A stretch of DNA of 64,000 nucleotides. Source: Clostridiales bacterium (lineage in GTDB: Bacteria; Bacillota; Clostridia; Oscillospirales; CAG-272). The notes under the pieces were generated by a model that was given only the letters and a program-made list of their open reading frames with translations, had not been told where the DNA came from and did no database searches. Positions 1-7,959 of the stretch are shown here, piece after piece. Position 1 is the stretch's first letter. The number at the start of each line of letters is the position of its first letter. The translations under genes and the position numbers were made by a program. The stretch lies in the NCBI GenBank assembly GCA_011957885.1, contig BLMO01000077.1, positions 1 through 64,000 of the forward strand. Reading direction: 5' to 3'.

Positions 1-54
1 CGCCTCTCGCGTCTTCCTCAGCTGCTCTTCCAGTCCCTCTACATTCTCTACCAT
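1..54 (-). CDS. N-terminus of a truncated gene, possibly aldehyde/alcohol dehydrogenase AdhE
   Basis: An ATG at 54 is preceded on the minus strand by GGAGGAG at good spacing and opens a frame that runs off the left edge. The 18 visible residues (MVENVEGLEEQLRKTREA) resemble the start of bifunctional acetaldehyde-CoA/alcohol dehydrogenases, which begin with a short acidic VxNVEEL-type helix. This identification rests on very few residues and is tentative. A good promoter and a palindrome lie just upstream, which suits a regulated fermentation gene. Confidence 0.45.
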   Translation of the reverse strand, partial: MVENVEGLEEQLRKTREA

Positions 55-129
55 GTTGGTCTCCTCCGTACTTCCTTCGTTTTATTTCTTAAAAATTTGT
101 ATTTTGCTGTATGTAGTGAAAAGTGAAAA

Positions 130-147
130 CTTACTTTTCAAAGTAAG
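130..147. promoter_or_regulatory. 8+2+8 palindrome at the start of transcription
   Basis: CTTACTTT-TC-AAAGTAAG is a perfect inverted repeat. It starts inside the -10 box of the minus-strand promoter and covers the predicted start site of the gene beginning at 54. That is a typical operator position for a repressor. It is not a Rex-type site (TTGTGA...TCACAA), so the regulator is unknown. Confidence 0.4.
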
Positions 148-174
148 TATACCATAAAATTCAAAAATATCCAA
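146..174 (-). promoter_or_regulatory. sigma-A promoter for the gene at 54
   Basis: On the minus strand a -35 box TTGGAT (174-169) and a -10 box TATACT (151-146) are separated by exactly 17 bases. Transcription would start near 139, giving a leader of about 85 bases before the ATG at 54. Confidence 0.65.
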
Positions 175-234
175 GTGCAAAATTAACATATTTCATATAC
201 TTTTATCGATATATGTGTTATGCATATACTAATA

Positions 235-1359
235 TCAGCGATTTTTAAAAAACTGATATAAATGGCATGGAATCATACCATTGTACAGTTTACGGATTTT
301 ATCGGCGCGCCGACCGTAAAGCTTTGGAAACGCTTCATGAGAAGTGATTACATAAATTTGCCAGCGCTCCAAATTTTTCGCCCATGCAGTTCCGATATCC
401 CGATAAAGTGTATCTACCTCTTCCGGAGTCATCAGTCGCTCTCCGTAAGGCGGATTGGTTGCAACAGTTCCACGCATACCGCCCGACTCCAAAGCGCGCG
501 CATCCTGGCAGAAAAATTGAATTTGCTTATCTACACCTGCACGCTTTGCACATTCTTCAGCGATTGCAACGGCTGTCGGATCTATATCGGAAGCGCGGCA
601 AGCAAAATCGGTTTTTGTTTCTGCAGCTTTGGTTTTGGCTGATTCTCTTGCAGATGCCCAAAGTTTTGCAGGAAACTGGGGAAAGTCCTGCGACGCAAAG
701 GTTCGTTCGAGCCCAGGCGCAATATTCTGCATCAGCATAGCTGCTTCAATTACAATTGTACCGGATCCACAAAAGGGATCGCAGAACAGAACATTTTCAC
801 GGGGGCGAGCAAGTTTTGCTACAGCCGCCGCCAAGGTTTCACGCAAAGGCGCCTGTACCGTTTTCGGGCGGTATCCCCGTTTATGAAGGGGCACACCGGA
901 CAAATCAATCATAAGGGTAAGTTTGTTTTTGAAAAGGAAAAAGTCGATTTGGTATTTTGTCCCGGTCTCCGGCAGTTGAGTCATGCCATATACTTTGCCA
1001 AGCCTTGTTGCAGCAGCTTTTTTGATTATACGCTGACAGTCCGGCACAGAAAACAGTGTACTTTTGATTGCATGCCCGCGTACGGGAAATGCATCCTCTT
1101 TCCCGATCCATTCCTCCAGGGGGACTTTCTTTGTTCCTTCAAACAGTTCCTCAAAAGTTTCAGCATGAAAGCTGCCAAGATTAAGATACAGTCTTTCCGC
1201 AAAGCGAAGGTTAATATTGCACACTGCCGCCGCTGCTGCGTCTCCAAGAAATGTGATTCTTCCATCCATTGTCTCGGTGCGGATATACCCGAGTGCATCT
1301 ATTTCTGCGCCCAAAAGTCCTTCCAGACCAAACAGGCAGGTTGCCGTATATTTTAACAT
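235..1359 (-). CDS. THUMP-domain class I rRNA methyltransferase (RlmL/YpsC-like)
   Basis: This 374-residue protein should methylate the N2 of a guanine in 23S rRNA with S-adenosylmethionine, as in the RlmL N-terminal half and Bacillus YpsC. A THUMP RNA-binding domain covers about residues 45-155. The Rossmann methyltransferase follows, with the SAM motif DPFCGSGT near residue 194 and the catalytic NPPYGERL motif at residue 302. The length is typical for the single-domain firmicute enzyme, which lacks the RlmK half of the E. coli fusion. Its ATG overlaps the 3' end of the histidine kinase gene by 7 bases, so it is probably co-transcribed and translationally coupled with the two-component system, although no functional link is evident. 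Confidence 0.9.
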   Translation of the reverse strand: MLKYTATCLFGLEGLLGAEIDALGYIRTETMDGRITFLGDAAAAAVCNINLRFAERLYLNLGSFHAETFEELFEGTKKVPLEEWIGKEDAFPVRGHAIKSTLFSVPDCQRIIKKAAATRLGKVYGMTQLPETGTKYQIDFFLFKNKLTLMIDLSGVPLHKRGYRPKTVQAPLRETLAAAVAKLARPRENVLFCDPFCGSGTIVIEAAMLMQNIAPGLERTFASQDFPQFPAKLWASARESAKTKAAETKTDFACRASDIDPTAVAIAEECAKRAGVDKQIQFFCQDARALESGGMRGTVATNPPYGERLMTPEEVDTLYRDIGTAWAKNLERWQIYVITSHEAFPKLYGRRADKIRKLYNGMIPCHLYQFFKNR

Positions 1360-2888
1360 TCCTGATCCTCTTTATTCTTCTGTTCATTTTTTAATTGTAT
1401 TTTGGGTTTATCCGGTTTGCCGAGCGCAAGGGTAAAGGTGAATCTGCACCATTTGCCCGCTTCGCTTTCCACCCAAATTCGTTGTCCCTGGGATTCGATA
1501 ATCGTTCGGGCAATATACAAACCAAGTCCCACCCCAGTTTTATCCACTCCCCGGCTTTTGTCACTTTTATAAAAGCGCTCAAATATAAACGGCAGATCTT
1601 CTTTGGGAATTCCCTGCCCTTCATTAAATACGCTTACATGAATTGCCCGGTCTTTTTGCTTGATAGATATTTCATAAAGTCCGCCTTCAGAAGAAAACTT
1701 AATAGCATTGTCGCAGATATTGTAAAAAATCTGATGAATCGCATCTTTATCTGCATAAACGAACATGTTATCCGCATCACAGACAAACTGCACATCCAGT
1801 TTTTTATCTTCCAGACGCTGGATGTTGCTGATGATAATTTCCCGCCCCTGCTCACAGATATCATAAACTTGCGGATGAAATTGCCGCTCGCCTGCCTCCA
1901 AACGTGAAATATCCAATAATTGGGAAACCAGACGGGAAAGCCGGCGCACTTCCGTTGCAATAATTTCAAGGTAATAATCTTGCTGCTCCGGCGGAATAGC
2001 GCCGTCCAAAATACCATCGATAAAACCGGAAATTGTAGTCATGGGTGTGCGCAGGTCGTGAGAAACATTTGCCAAAAAGGAACGGCGCATATCCTCCATA
2101 TTTTGCAGAGAAGACGCCATGTTGTTGAATGAGGACGCCAGTTCTGCAATTTCGTCGTCTCCCACTACAGTAACACGCGCATCAAAGCTTCCGTCAGCAA
2201 AGGATTTTGCGGCACGGCTGATTTCTTTTATCGGCGCAATCAGGCGTTCGGTAATAAAATATGCAGCAATAAGAGACGCCATCATGATCCAAAGAATCGA
2301 CATAATCAATGTCTTATTCATAGTACCAATCAACGCATCCGTTCCCGTATCGCTGGAGGCGGCAAAAACTGCCCCGATATAGGTGCCGTCATTATACAGT
2401 GGGATGGCATAATATACATGCGGTGTTCGGAAAAAGCCATTCATATCGTCCATTGCAGAGACATTCATTCCCGCCAGAAGCCGATCAGAGGCATCTTCAG
2501 AAATATAATACCGTCCGGTTCCGTTAGAGGTTGCCTCGGTTGTTATGCTGACATTTTCCGAACCGCCGAAATGAATAACCTGCCCGGTATTATCTGTAAT
2601 AAAGATCAGCATCGTAGCATCATTAACAACCAGCAGCTGCAAAATGGTTTTCAGGTTCTGGCTTCTGGTCATCAAATAGTTACGGAAGCTTTTTTCCAGC
2701 GGCGGATAATCGGATTCGATAAAGGCGGAAACGGAATTTGCAGCATTGGAAAGAGATCCGGATTTCATTTCACTGCCGTATGAATTTACAACAGCAGAAA
2801 TGGTGGATGACAGAATAAAAAAGCTGATGATATTTATCAGGAGAAAGGTAGCCATATATTTTATGAAAACACTTTTAAACTGAAACAT
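1353..2888 (-). CDS. sensor histidine kinase (HAMP, HisKA, HATPase)
   Basis: This 511-residue membrane kinase would sense an envelope signal and phosphorylate the OmpR-type regulator encoded just upstream. One membrane helix near the N-terminus and a second near residue 200 flank an extracytoplasmic sensor domain of about 150 residues. A HAMP linker follows, then the H-box FLANVSHDLRTP with the phospho-accepting His at about 277. The N-box NICDNAIKFS and the ATP-lid glycines (GQGIP, GVGLGLYIA) are intact. I chose the ATG at 2888 because AAAGGA lies about ten bases upstream; a longer frame to 2954 has no comparable site. The architecture is of the PhoR/ResE/WalK type, but the signal cannot be deduced. 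Confidence 0.9.
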   Translation of the reverse strand: MFQFKSVFIKYMATFLLINIISFFILSSTISAVVNSYGSEMKSGSLSNAANSVSAFIESDYPPLEKSFRNYLMTRSQNLKTILQLLVVNDATMLIFITDNTGQVIHFGGSENVSITTEATSNGTGRYYISEDASDRLLAGMNVSAMDDMNGFFRTPHVYYAIPLYNDGTYIGAVFAASSDTGTDALIGTMNKTLIMSILWIMMASLIAAYFITERLIAPIKEISRAAKSFADGSFDARVTVVGDDEIAELASSFNNMASSLQNMEDMRRSFLANVSHDLRTPMTTISGFIDGILDGAIPPEQQDYYLEIIATEVRRLSRLVSQLLDISRLEAGERQFHPQVYDICEQGREIIISNIQRLEDKKLDVQFVCDADNMFVYADKDAIHQIFYNICDNAIKFSSEGGLYEISIKQKDRAIHVSVFNEGQGIPKEDLPFIFERFYKSDKSRGVDKTGVGLGLYIARTIIESQGQRIWVESEAGKWCRFTFTLALGKPDKPKIQLKNEQKNKEDQEC

Positions 2889-2962
2889 GCAATACAGGTT
2901 CCTTTCTGAATTTATTATAAAGAAAAGGGAAAAGGGGCAGCCGCACTGCCCCAACGCTGCTC

Positions 2963-3652
2963 TTACTGCAGCAGTTCAAATTTATATCCAACGCCCCAAA
3001 CCGTTTTCAGGGTCCATTTGTCGGAAACGCCTTCCAGCTTTTCACGAAGCCGCTTTACGTGCACATCCACCGTTCTGGAGTCGCCGAGATAATCGAATCC
3101 CCAAACTTTATCAAGGAGCTGATCTCTTGTGAACACCCGGTTAAAATTGGATGCAAGGAAATACAAAAGTTCCAGTTCCTTAGGCGGAATATCTACCGGC
3201 TTTCCCCGAAGCTTCAGTTCATATTTCTGAAGACTGATTTCAATATTTTCAAACTTAATAACCTCGTCTTCCATTTGGTTGTCATGGGCACTGTACCTGC
3301 GAAGGACCGCCTTAATCCGTGCAGAAACTTCTTTCATATCAAAGGGCTTAACAATAAAATCATCCGCGCCAAGTTCCAGCCCCAGCACCTTATCAAAAAC
3401 GTCACCCTTTGCTGTTACCATAATCACAGGCTTGGAGGAAATTTCACGGATTTCACGGCAAACCTGCCAACCATCTTTTTTCGGCAGCATAATGTCAAGA
3501 AGCACCAAATCAGGCTCGTACATTTTAAAATAGCTGACACCTTCCGCTCCGTCCGATGCGGTTTTTACTTCATAGCCTTCATTTTCAAAATACAATCTAA
3601 GCAGTTCGCAGATATTCGGATCATCGTCTACAATCAATATTTTTGTACTCAT
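2963..3652 (-). CDS. OmpR/PhoB-family response regulator
   Basis: This 229-residue regulator has an N-terminal receiver domain with the acidic triplet DDD at 9-11, phospho-acceptor Asp53 (in VLLDIMLP) and the conserved Lys of the TAKG motif. A C-terminal winged-helix domain ends in the usual DVHVKRLREK and VWGVGYKF segments. The ATG at 3652 sits behind AAGGAGAG and is preferred over an in-frame ATG at 3682. It is the first gene of an operon with the cognate kinase and the rRNA methyltransferase. Binding sites and target genes are not visible in the window. Confidence 0.93.
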   Translation of the reverse strand: MSTKILIVDDDPNICELLRLYFENEGYEVKTASDGAEGVSYFKMYEPDLVLLDIMLPKKDGWQVCREIREISSKPVIMVTAKGDVFDKVLGLELGADDFIVKPFDMKEVSARIKAVLRRYSAHDNQMEDEVIKFENIEISLQKYELKLRGKPVDIPPKELELLYFLASNFNRVFTRDQLLDKVWGFDYLGDSRTVDVHVKRLREKLEGVSDKWTLKTVWGVGYKFELLQ

Positions 3653-3888
3653 ATTTCCACTCTCCTTATGAAGATGATGCATACCAATTCAGAAATATTC
3701 AACTATATGATACCATATAATTCCATATTTGTATACAAAAATTTATCAACATTTTTCATTTTGGCATAAAATTTTTTCAACTATTCCATTTCTTGGTGAT
3801 ATTTTAACCTGCAAAAGTGATCATTGTGTGAAAAAATTGTGATTTATTGTAAAAATATTGGTGAAATTAGCAATTCCCAAAATATTAC
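3653..3888. other. AT-rich divergent intergenic region
   Basis: This stretch separates the response regulator operon (leftward) from the YgjV-type gene (rightward). It is AT-rich with no coding signal. It must contain the promoter of the two-component operon, but I could not assign a convincing -35/-10 pair on the minus strand. Confidence 0.5.
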
Positions 3889-3917
3889 TTGCAGTGCGGC
3901 AGGATTTTTTGTATAAT
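3889..3917 (+). promoter_or_regulatory. sigma-A promoter for the YgjV-type gene
   Basis: TTGCAG (3889-3894) and a perfect TATAAT (3912-3917) are separated by 17 bases. The start site would be near 3924, leaving a leader of about 28 bases before the ATG at 3952. Confidence 0.75.
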
Positions 3918-3951
3918 ACAAGATGGAATCCAAAACCATGGAGTGAATCAA

Positions 3952-4482
3952 ATGGATTTTATAACCGCCATGCTGGGATATATTGCTTTCCTGGTTGGAA
4001 TCATTGCATTTCAAAGCAACAAGCATAAGCATATTGTTCTGCTGAAAGCATTTACCGATATATGCTTTGGCGTTCAATATATTCTATTAGGCGCTTACAC
4101 GGGAGCGGCAACAGACCTTGTAGGATGTGTAAGAAATCTGATTTTTGCAAAAGAATTTAAAAAGAAAAGCACACAATATATTATTACGGCTTGTTTTGTT
4201 GGCATAATGATCGGTATAGGTATAGTCACATGGAGCGGCTGGCTCTCTCTGCTTGCCATTGCAGGAAAGCTGTGCACAACCATATCGTTCAGTATAAAAA
4301 ACACCAAGTATCTCAGACTCTTCACCATTCCCTCCGGCATTATGTGGATTATATATAATGCTGCAAGCGGTTCTGTCGGAGGCGTGCTTTATGAAGCTAT
4401 GGTTATTGTTTCTATCATCATAGCGGCATACAGATATGACAGGAAGCCGGAATTTGGTGTCGCCGATCCTGAAAAATCTTAA
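3952..4482 (+). CDS. YgjV-family inner-membrane protein
   Basis: This 176-residue, very hydrophobic protein has about five or six predicted membrane helices. It begins with the YgjV-like pattern of a first helix (MLGYIAFLVGIIAF), a short SNKHKHIVLLKA turn and a GAYTGAATDLVG segment, all recognisable for this family. The function of YgjV is not established. The ATG at 3952 was chosen because GGAGTG lies eight bases upstream; the longer frame from 3889 overlaps the promoter. It appears to be monocistronic or read into ychF. Confidence 0.75.
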   Translation: MDFITAMLGYIAFLVGIIAFQSNKHKHIVLLKAFTDICFGVQYILLGAYTGAATDLVGCVRNLIFAKEFKKKSTQYIITACFVGIMIGIGIVTWSGWLSLLAIAGKLCTTISFSIKNTKYLRLFTIPSGIMWIIYNAASGSVGGVLYEAMVIVSIIIAAYRYDRKPEFGVADPEKS

Positions 4483-4538
4483 AAAATAATTTAACATTAT
4501 AAATCAAACCCCTATAAATAAAGGAGATTTAAAGATAT

Positions 4539-5633
4539 ATGAAACTCGGAATCATCGGACTTCCTAATGTGGGCAAAAGCACTTTGTTTAATGCAATTAC
4601 AGGCGCGGGCGCACAGTCTGCAAACTACCCTTTCTGCACCATTGATCCCAATGTAGGCGTAGTTGCCGTGCCGGATCCCCGTCTGGACGCACTTGCCCAG
4701 ATGTACAACCCACAGAAATATACACCTGCTGTCATCGAATTTGTAGACATCGCAGGATTGGTGCGCGGCGCCTCCAAGGGTGAAGGACTGGGCAACAAGT
4801 TTTTGTCCCACATCCGGGATGTAGATGCGGTGGTGCATGTTGTACGCTGTTTTGACGATGGAGATATCGTTCACGTAGACGGCAATGTAAACCCTGCCAG
4901 AGACATTGAAACAATCAATCTGGAGCTGATTTTTTCCGACATGGAGACACTGGAACGCAGGATTGAAAAAACAAAAAAGGCAGTCAAAAGCGACAAAAGC
5001 CTGACAACTGCACTGGAAGCGTATGAAAAGGTGCTTGCTTTACTGTCCGAGGGCAAAACTGCACGCAGCGGTGAATACACAGAAGAAGAACGTGCTATTT
5101 TGAACGAAACCGGGCTTCTGACAATCAAACCGGTCATTTATGCTGCGAATGTCAGCGAAGATGAAGCTGCCAGCGTATCTGAAAGCAACACATATTATAA
5201 AGAAGTCGTTTCCGCTGCTGCCAAAGAGGGTGCACAAGTTATTCCTGTTAGTGCAGGGATAGAAGCAGAAATTGCAGAACTGGATCCGGAAGAAAAAGCC
5301 GCATTTCTTACAGATATGGGAATTACAGAATCCGGACTGGATAAACTGATAAAGGCAGGCTATTCCCTGCTTGGACTGATTAGCTACCTTACAGGCGGTC
5401 CCAAGGAAGTGCGCGCATGGACCATCCGCGAAGGCACAAAAGCTCCACAGGCAGCCGGCAAAATCCACTCCGATTTCGAACGGGGCTTTATCCGCGCAGA
5501 GGTTATTGCATTTGACGATCTGATCACCTGCGGTTCTCTTGCAGCTGCAAAAGCGAAAGGATTACTGCGCAGTGAGGGTAAGGACTATGTAATGTGCGAC
5601 GGCGATGTAGTAGAATTTTTATTTAACGTATAA
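4539..5633 (+). CDS. ychF: ribosome-associated ATPase YchF (OLA1/Obg family)
   Basis: This 364-residue P-loop protein of the TRAFAC/Obg family binds ribosomes and prefers ATP over GTP. The G1 loop GLPNVGKST (about 6-14) and the G3 segment [20 protein letters not shown] identify YchF. A helical insertion and a C-terminal TGS domain (from about 280, with [10 protein letters not shown] and [13 protein letters not shown]) follow. A strong AAAGGAG precedes the ATG. The length matches E. coli YchF (363). Confidence 0.96.
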   Translation: MKLGIIGLPNVGKSTLFNAITGAGAQSANYPFCTIDPNVGVVAVPDPRLDALAQMYNPQKYTPAVIEFVDIAGLVRGASKGEGLGNKFLSHIRDVDAVVHVVRCFDDGDIVHVDGNVNPARDIETINLELIFSDMETLERRIEKTKKAVKSDKSLTTALEAYEKVLALLSEGKTARSGEYTEEERAILNETGLLTIKPVIYAANVSEDEAASVSESNTYYKEVVSAAAKEGAQVIPVSAGIEAEIAELDPEEKAAFLTDMGITESGLDKLIKAGYSLLGLISYLTGGPKEVRAWTIREGTKAPQAAGKIHSDFERGFIRAEVIAFDDLITCGSLAAAKAKGLLRSEGKDYVMCDGDVVEFLFNV

Positions 5634-5657
5634 TTACGAAAAAGGAATGGAGATTTT

Positions 5658-6047
5658 ATGAAAAAACACACGATATCTGTATGCATTCTTTTGCTTTGTT
5701 CCTTTCTTCTGTGCGCTTGCTCCAGCGCTGACAGTTCCAACGATGAGATTGTGGGAAAATGGGCACTGATTAACAACGAGGAATATAAGGATCTTTTGCA
5801 GGGGCACGTTTCGGAAGACATCTTTTTCACCGTTTTTTACATTTTCAATGAAGACGGAACAGGCAGTACCCATATAAATAAAGATGATGATTTATTTACC
5901 TTCCAATATGCATATGACGGCAGCACCCTTGAATTGACATTTGACAGCGGAGCCCCGTCCCAAAGCATTCCCTGCACGATTAAAGGAAGAGAAATGCATT
6001 TGATGGATAACGGTGAAGAAGTTATTTTTTACAGGCAGCCGGAATGA
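5658..6047 (+). CDS. small lipoprotein with a lipocalin-like domain
   Basis: This 129-residue protein has a type II signal peptide with an LCAC lipobox, so Cys21 would be lipidated and the protein anchored to the outer face of the membrane. The mature part starts with a Ser/Asp-rich linker. It continues with the pattern IVGKWAL...F.EDGTG.....FQYAYDGSTLELTF, seen in DUF5640/lipocalin-like domains, which form small beta-barrels. Its role is unknown. It lies 24 bases after ychF behind its own GGAATGGAG site. Confidence 0.75.
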   Translation: MKKHTISVCILLLCSFLLCACSSADSSNDEIVGKWALINNEEYKDLLQGHVSEDIFFTVFYIFNEDGTGSTHINKDDDLFTFQYAYDGSTLELTFDSGAPSQSIPCTIKGREMHLMDNGEEVIFYRQPE

Positions 6048-6186
6048 GTTGATTCATCGTGCAAGACACACCGAACGCTTTCCCATTCTCAACAAATCCT
6101 ATGTCTTCTCCGACAAGGGAATGTGCCATGAATAGTGACCAAATAAAAAGTTTCCCCCAGAAAAGAGAGGTGCCCACGAAGCTCCT

Positions 6187-6372
6187 CTAACGAGAGCCTC
6201 CCCTGTACAAGAGGAGATCCCAGTGCCCCTTCTAATGGAAAGCCTCTCCTGTGCAAGAGGAGGTGCCGATGCCCCCCCTCTAATGAAAGCCTCCCTTGTG
6301 CAAGAGGAGGTGCCAATGCCCCCCTCTAATGAAAGCCTCCCTTGTGCAAAGGGAGGTGCCGGCGAAGCCGGC
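6187..6372. repeat. four tandem 45-48 bp repeat units
   Basis: The pattern CTAATGAAAGCCTCCCTTGT-GCAAGAGGAGGTGCC recurs at about 6187, 6232, 6280 and 6325, the spacing being 45, 48 and 45 bases. Each unit carries its own AGCCTCCC...GGGAGG-type hairpin. The last unit continues into GCCGGCGAAGCCGGC and GAGGGATTGT, so it ends as a complete copy, in reverse orientation, of the palindromic element found elsewhere in the window. Confidence 0.85.
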
Positions 6373-6424
6373 GGAGGGATTGTCTGCATACATGTCGATA
6401 TGTTAGTCATACCAAATGATACTT

Positions 6425-6474
6425 AAACAATCCCCTACCCGCTATGCGGGAGCCCCCTTTGCACAAGGGGGCCG
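6425..6474. repeat. palindromic intergenic element, forward copy
   Basis: AAACAATCCCCTACCCGC starts an element with a short internal hairpin (CCCGCTATGCGGG) and a final CCCCCTTTGCACAAGGGGG hairpin. It faces the reverse copy ending near 6380, so the two form a head-to-head pair separated by about 45 bases. Confidence 0.8.
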
Positions 6475-6504
6475 TTTCATTCTATGTTTATCTTTCACAA
6501 GTAC

Positions 6505-6540
6505 AAAATGCAGGTCTTACAATAGTAAGACCTGCATTTT
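6505..6540. terminator. bidirectional intrinsic terminator
   Basis: A perfect 16-base-pair stem (AAAATGCAGGTCTTAC, loop AATA, then its complement) ends in TTTT on either strand. It lies just past the stop of the minus-strand zinc-ribbon gene. Confidence 0.85.
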
Positions 6541-6547
6541 ATAAAAT

Positions 6548-6745
6548 TCAATAAAACAGAGCACAATTTCTTCTAAGATATTCTGCCTTTTCCCGGAACA
6601 CATCTTCGGGGATTCTGAATTTTTCCGCAAGACAATGCAGACAAAGAAAATCTTCCTGCGTTCTGGACACAAATTTCCGATACATCCCCCGATCCAAAAC
6701 ATCGGTTATTTTTCCGCACTGTCTGCAGGGAAACTTATCTGTCAT
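6548..6745 (-). CDS. small zinc-ribbon protein
   Basis: This 65-residue protein has two CxxC pairs, C7/C10 (CRQCGK) and C35/C38 (CLHCLA), which together would bind one zinc ion. A short acidic and basic helical tail follows. No signal peptide is present, so it is cytoplasmic. Its ATG overlaps the stop of the alpha-galactosidase gene as ATGA, so the two are translationally coupled. I do not recognise a named family; a role in nucleic-acid or protein binding is only a guess from the fold type. Confidence 0.7.
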   Translation of the reverse strand: MTDKFPCRQCGKITDVLDRGMYRKFVSRTQEDFLCLHCLAEKFRIPEDVFREKAEYLRRNCALFY

Positions 6746-7881
6746 CTTCTTACAATCTCTGCTTTATATACCTTACAGGTCATTGCAGGAAGTCTTGGTG
6801 TGAAGAAGTCAAATTTCGTAAAAGTCTCCCCAGTAAAGATATCGGTCAGTTTCAGACCGATTCCCTTTCCGGACGGGATTCCGAAATCATCAAAATAAGC
6901 CAAAACCTCCAAATCCTGATCATCCCAGTAATTCAGAAGCGCAAGAACCAGTTCGCCGTTATCCATCATTTTCACACAGGACAAACGCGCGTGGGTTGCG
7001 TGATAGCGCTGGCGCTCATCACAATATGGCGGACGGCACTCCGGATCCTGATTGATGCGGATCAACTCTTTATTGGTAAGCAGATCACGGTAATACTCAT
7101 CCAGATTTCTGATATCGGCGCCAATCATCAGCGGCGCACCCCACAGGCACCACAGCACAAAATGCATCTTATATGCTTCCTTGGTGCATCCGCCCGGACG
7201 GGCTACATTTCCGTTTCCGCCAAGCCCTACAACCAGCATATCAATATCATTGAAACAGCCGGGAGCACTGGTATGAAATTTATCATATTGGCTTGTAAAA
7301 ATACTCCGGAAGGACTCGCTGCTGTCGCAGATATCCCCCGTGGAGCGGTACAAATGTGCGCCTGCGCTCCGCATCCAGCTATGCGGATCATTTTCTCCAA
7401 CGATACAGCCAGAAAGCATAATCGGTCTGCCGGTAGCCCGCAGCGCCATAGACATTGTTACATAAGCATTTTTCGGATCAGATGAACCTGCAAAATGACA
7501 TTTGTCATATTTCAGATAATCGGCACCCCATGATGCGAAAAGTTCTGCATCCTCGTATTCATGCCCGTAAGATCCCGGATATCCGGCACAGGTACGCACT
7601 CCTGCGGCAGAATAAATACCAAATTTCAACCCTTTTGCATGTATGTAATCTGCAACGTACTTCATGCCTCGCGGAAATTTTTCCGGGTCCGCTACAAGTT
7701 CCCCGTTCTCACCCCGCTCGCGCAATTGCCATCCATCGTCAATTACTACATATTCATAACCTGCATCCTTGTAGCCCTTCTCTACCATCGCATCAGCAAT
7801 TTCCGTTACAATTGTTTCACTGATGTTGGTTCCGAAGGTGTTCCAGGAATTCCACCCCATAGGCGGCGTCTGACCTAACAT
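6742..7881 (-). CDS. alpha-galactosidase-type glycoside hydrolase, family GH27
   Basis: This 379-residue enzyme should remove terminal alpha-galactosyl (or alpha-N-acetylgalactosaminyl) residues with retention. It opens with the family signature TPPMGWNSWNTFG. It carries the substrate-binding VIDDGWQ, the nucleophile Asp in YLKYDKC, the SGC segment and the acid/base Asp in the RSTGDI region. A short beta-sandwich closes the protein. There is no signal peptide, so it acts on imported oligosaccharides such as melibiose or raffinose products. The ATG at 7881 follows AAGGAGAAC. A dedicated promoter lies upstream and a zinc-ribbon gene downstream; no sugar transporter is adjacent. Confidence 0.9.
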   Translation of the reverse strand: MLGQTPPMGWNSWNTFGTNISETIVTEIADAMVEKGYKDAGYEYVVIDDGWQLRERGENGELVADPEKFPRGMKYVADYIHAKGLKFGIYSAAGVRTCAGYPGSYGHEYEDAELFASWGADYLKYDKCHFAGSSDPKNAYVTMSMALRATGRPIMLSGCIVGENDPHSWMRSAGAHLYRSTGDICDSSESFRSIFTSQYDKFHTSAPGCFNDIDMLVVGLGGNGNVARPGGCTKEAYKMHFVLWCLWGAPLMIGADIRNLDEYYRDLLTNKELIRINQDPECRPPYCDERQRYHATHARLSCVKMMDNGELVLALLNYWDDQDLEVLAYFDDFGIPSGKGIGLKLTDIFTGETFTKFDFFTPRLPAMTCKVYKAEIVRR

Positions 7882-7916
7882 AAACGTTCTCCTTGTATGT
7901 AAAAGTTACTTAGCCT

Positions 7917-7944
7917 ATTATACTATGCCCTGCCAAAAAATCAA
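7917..7944 (-). promoter_or_regulatory. sigma-A promoter for the GH27 operon
   Basis: On the minus strand TTGATT (7944-7939) and TATAAT (7922-7917) are separated by 16 bases, just after the nadE stop. This gives the glycosidase pair its own transcription start. Confidence 0.65.
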
Positions 7945-7959
7945 TATGAATTTGAAAAC

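Noticed and set aside
6187..6372. Possible CRISPR array
   Set aside because: The units are contiguous 45-48 bp repeats of one hairpin-forming sequence without unique spacers, and there are no cas genes.
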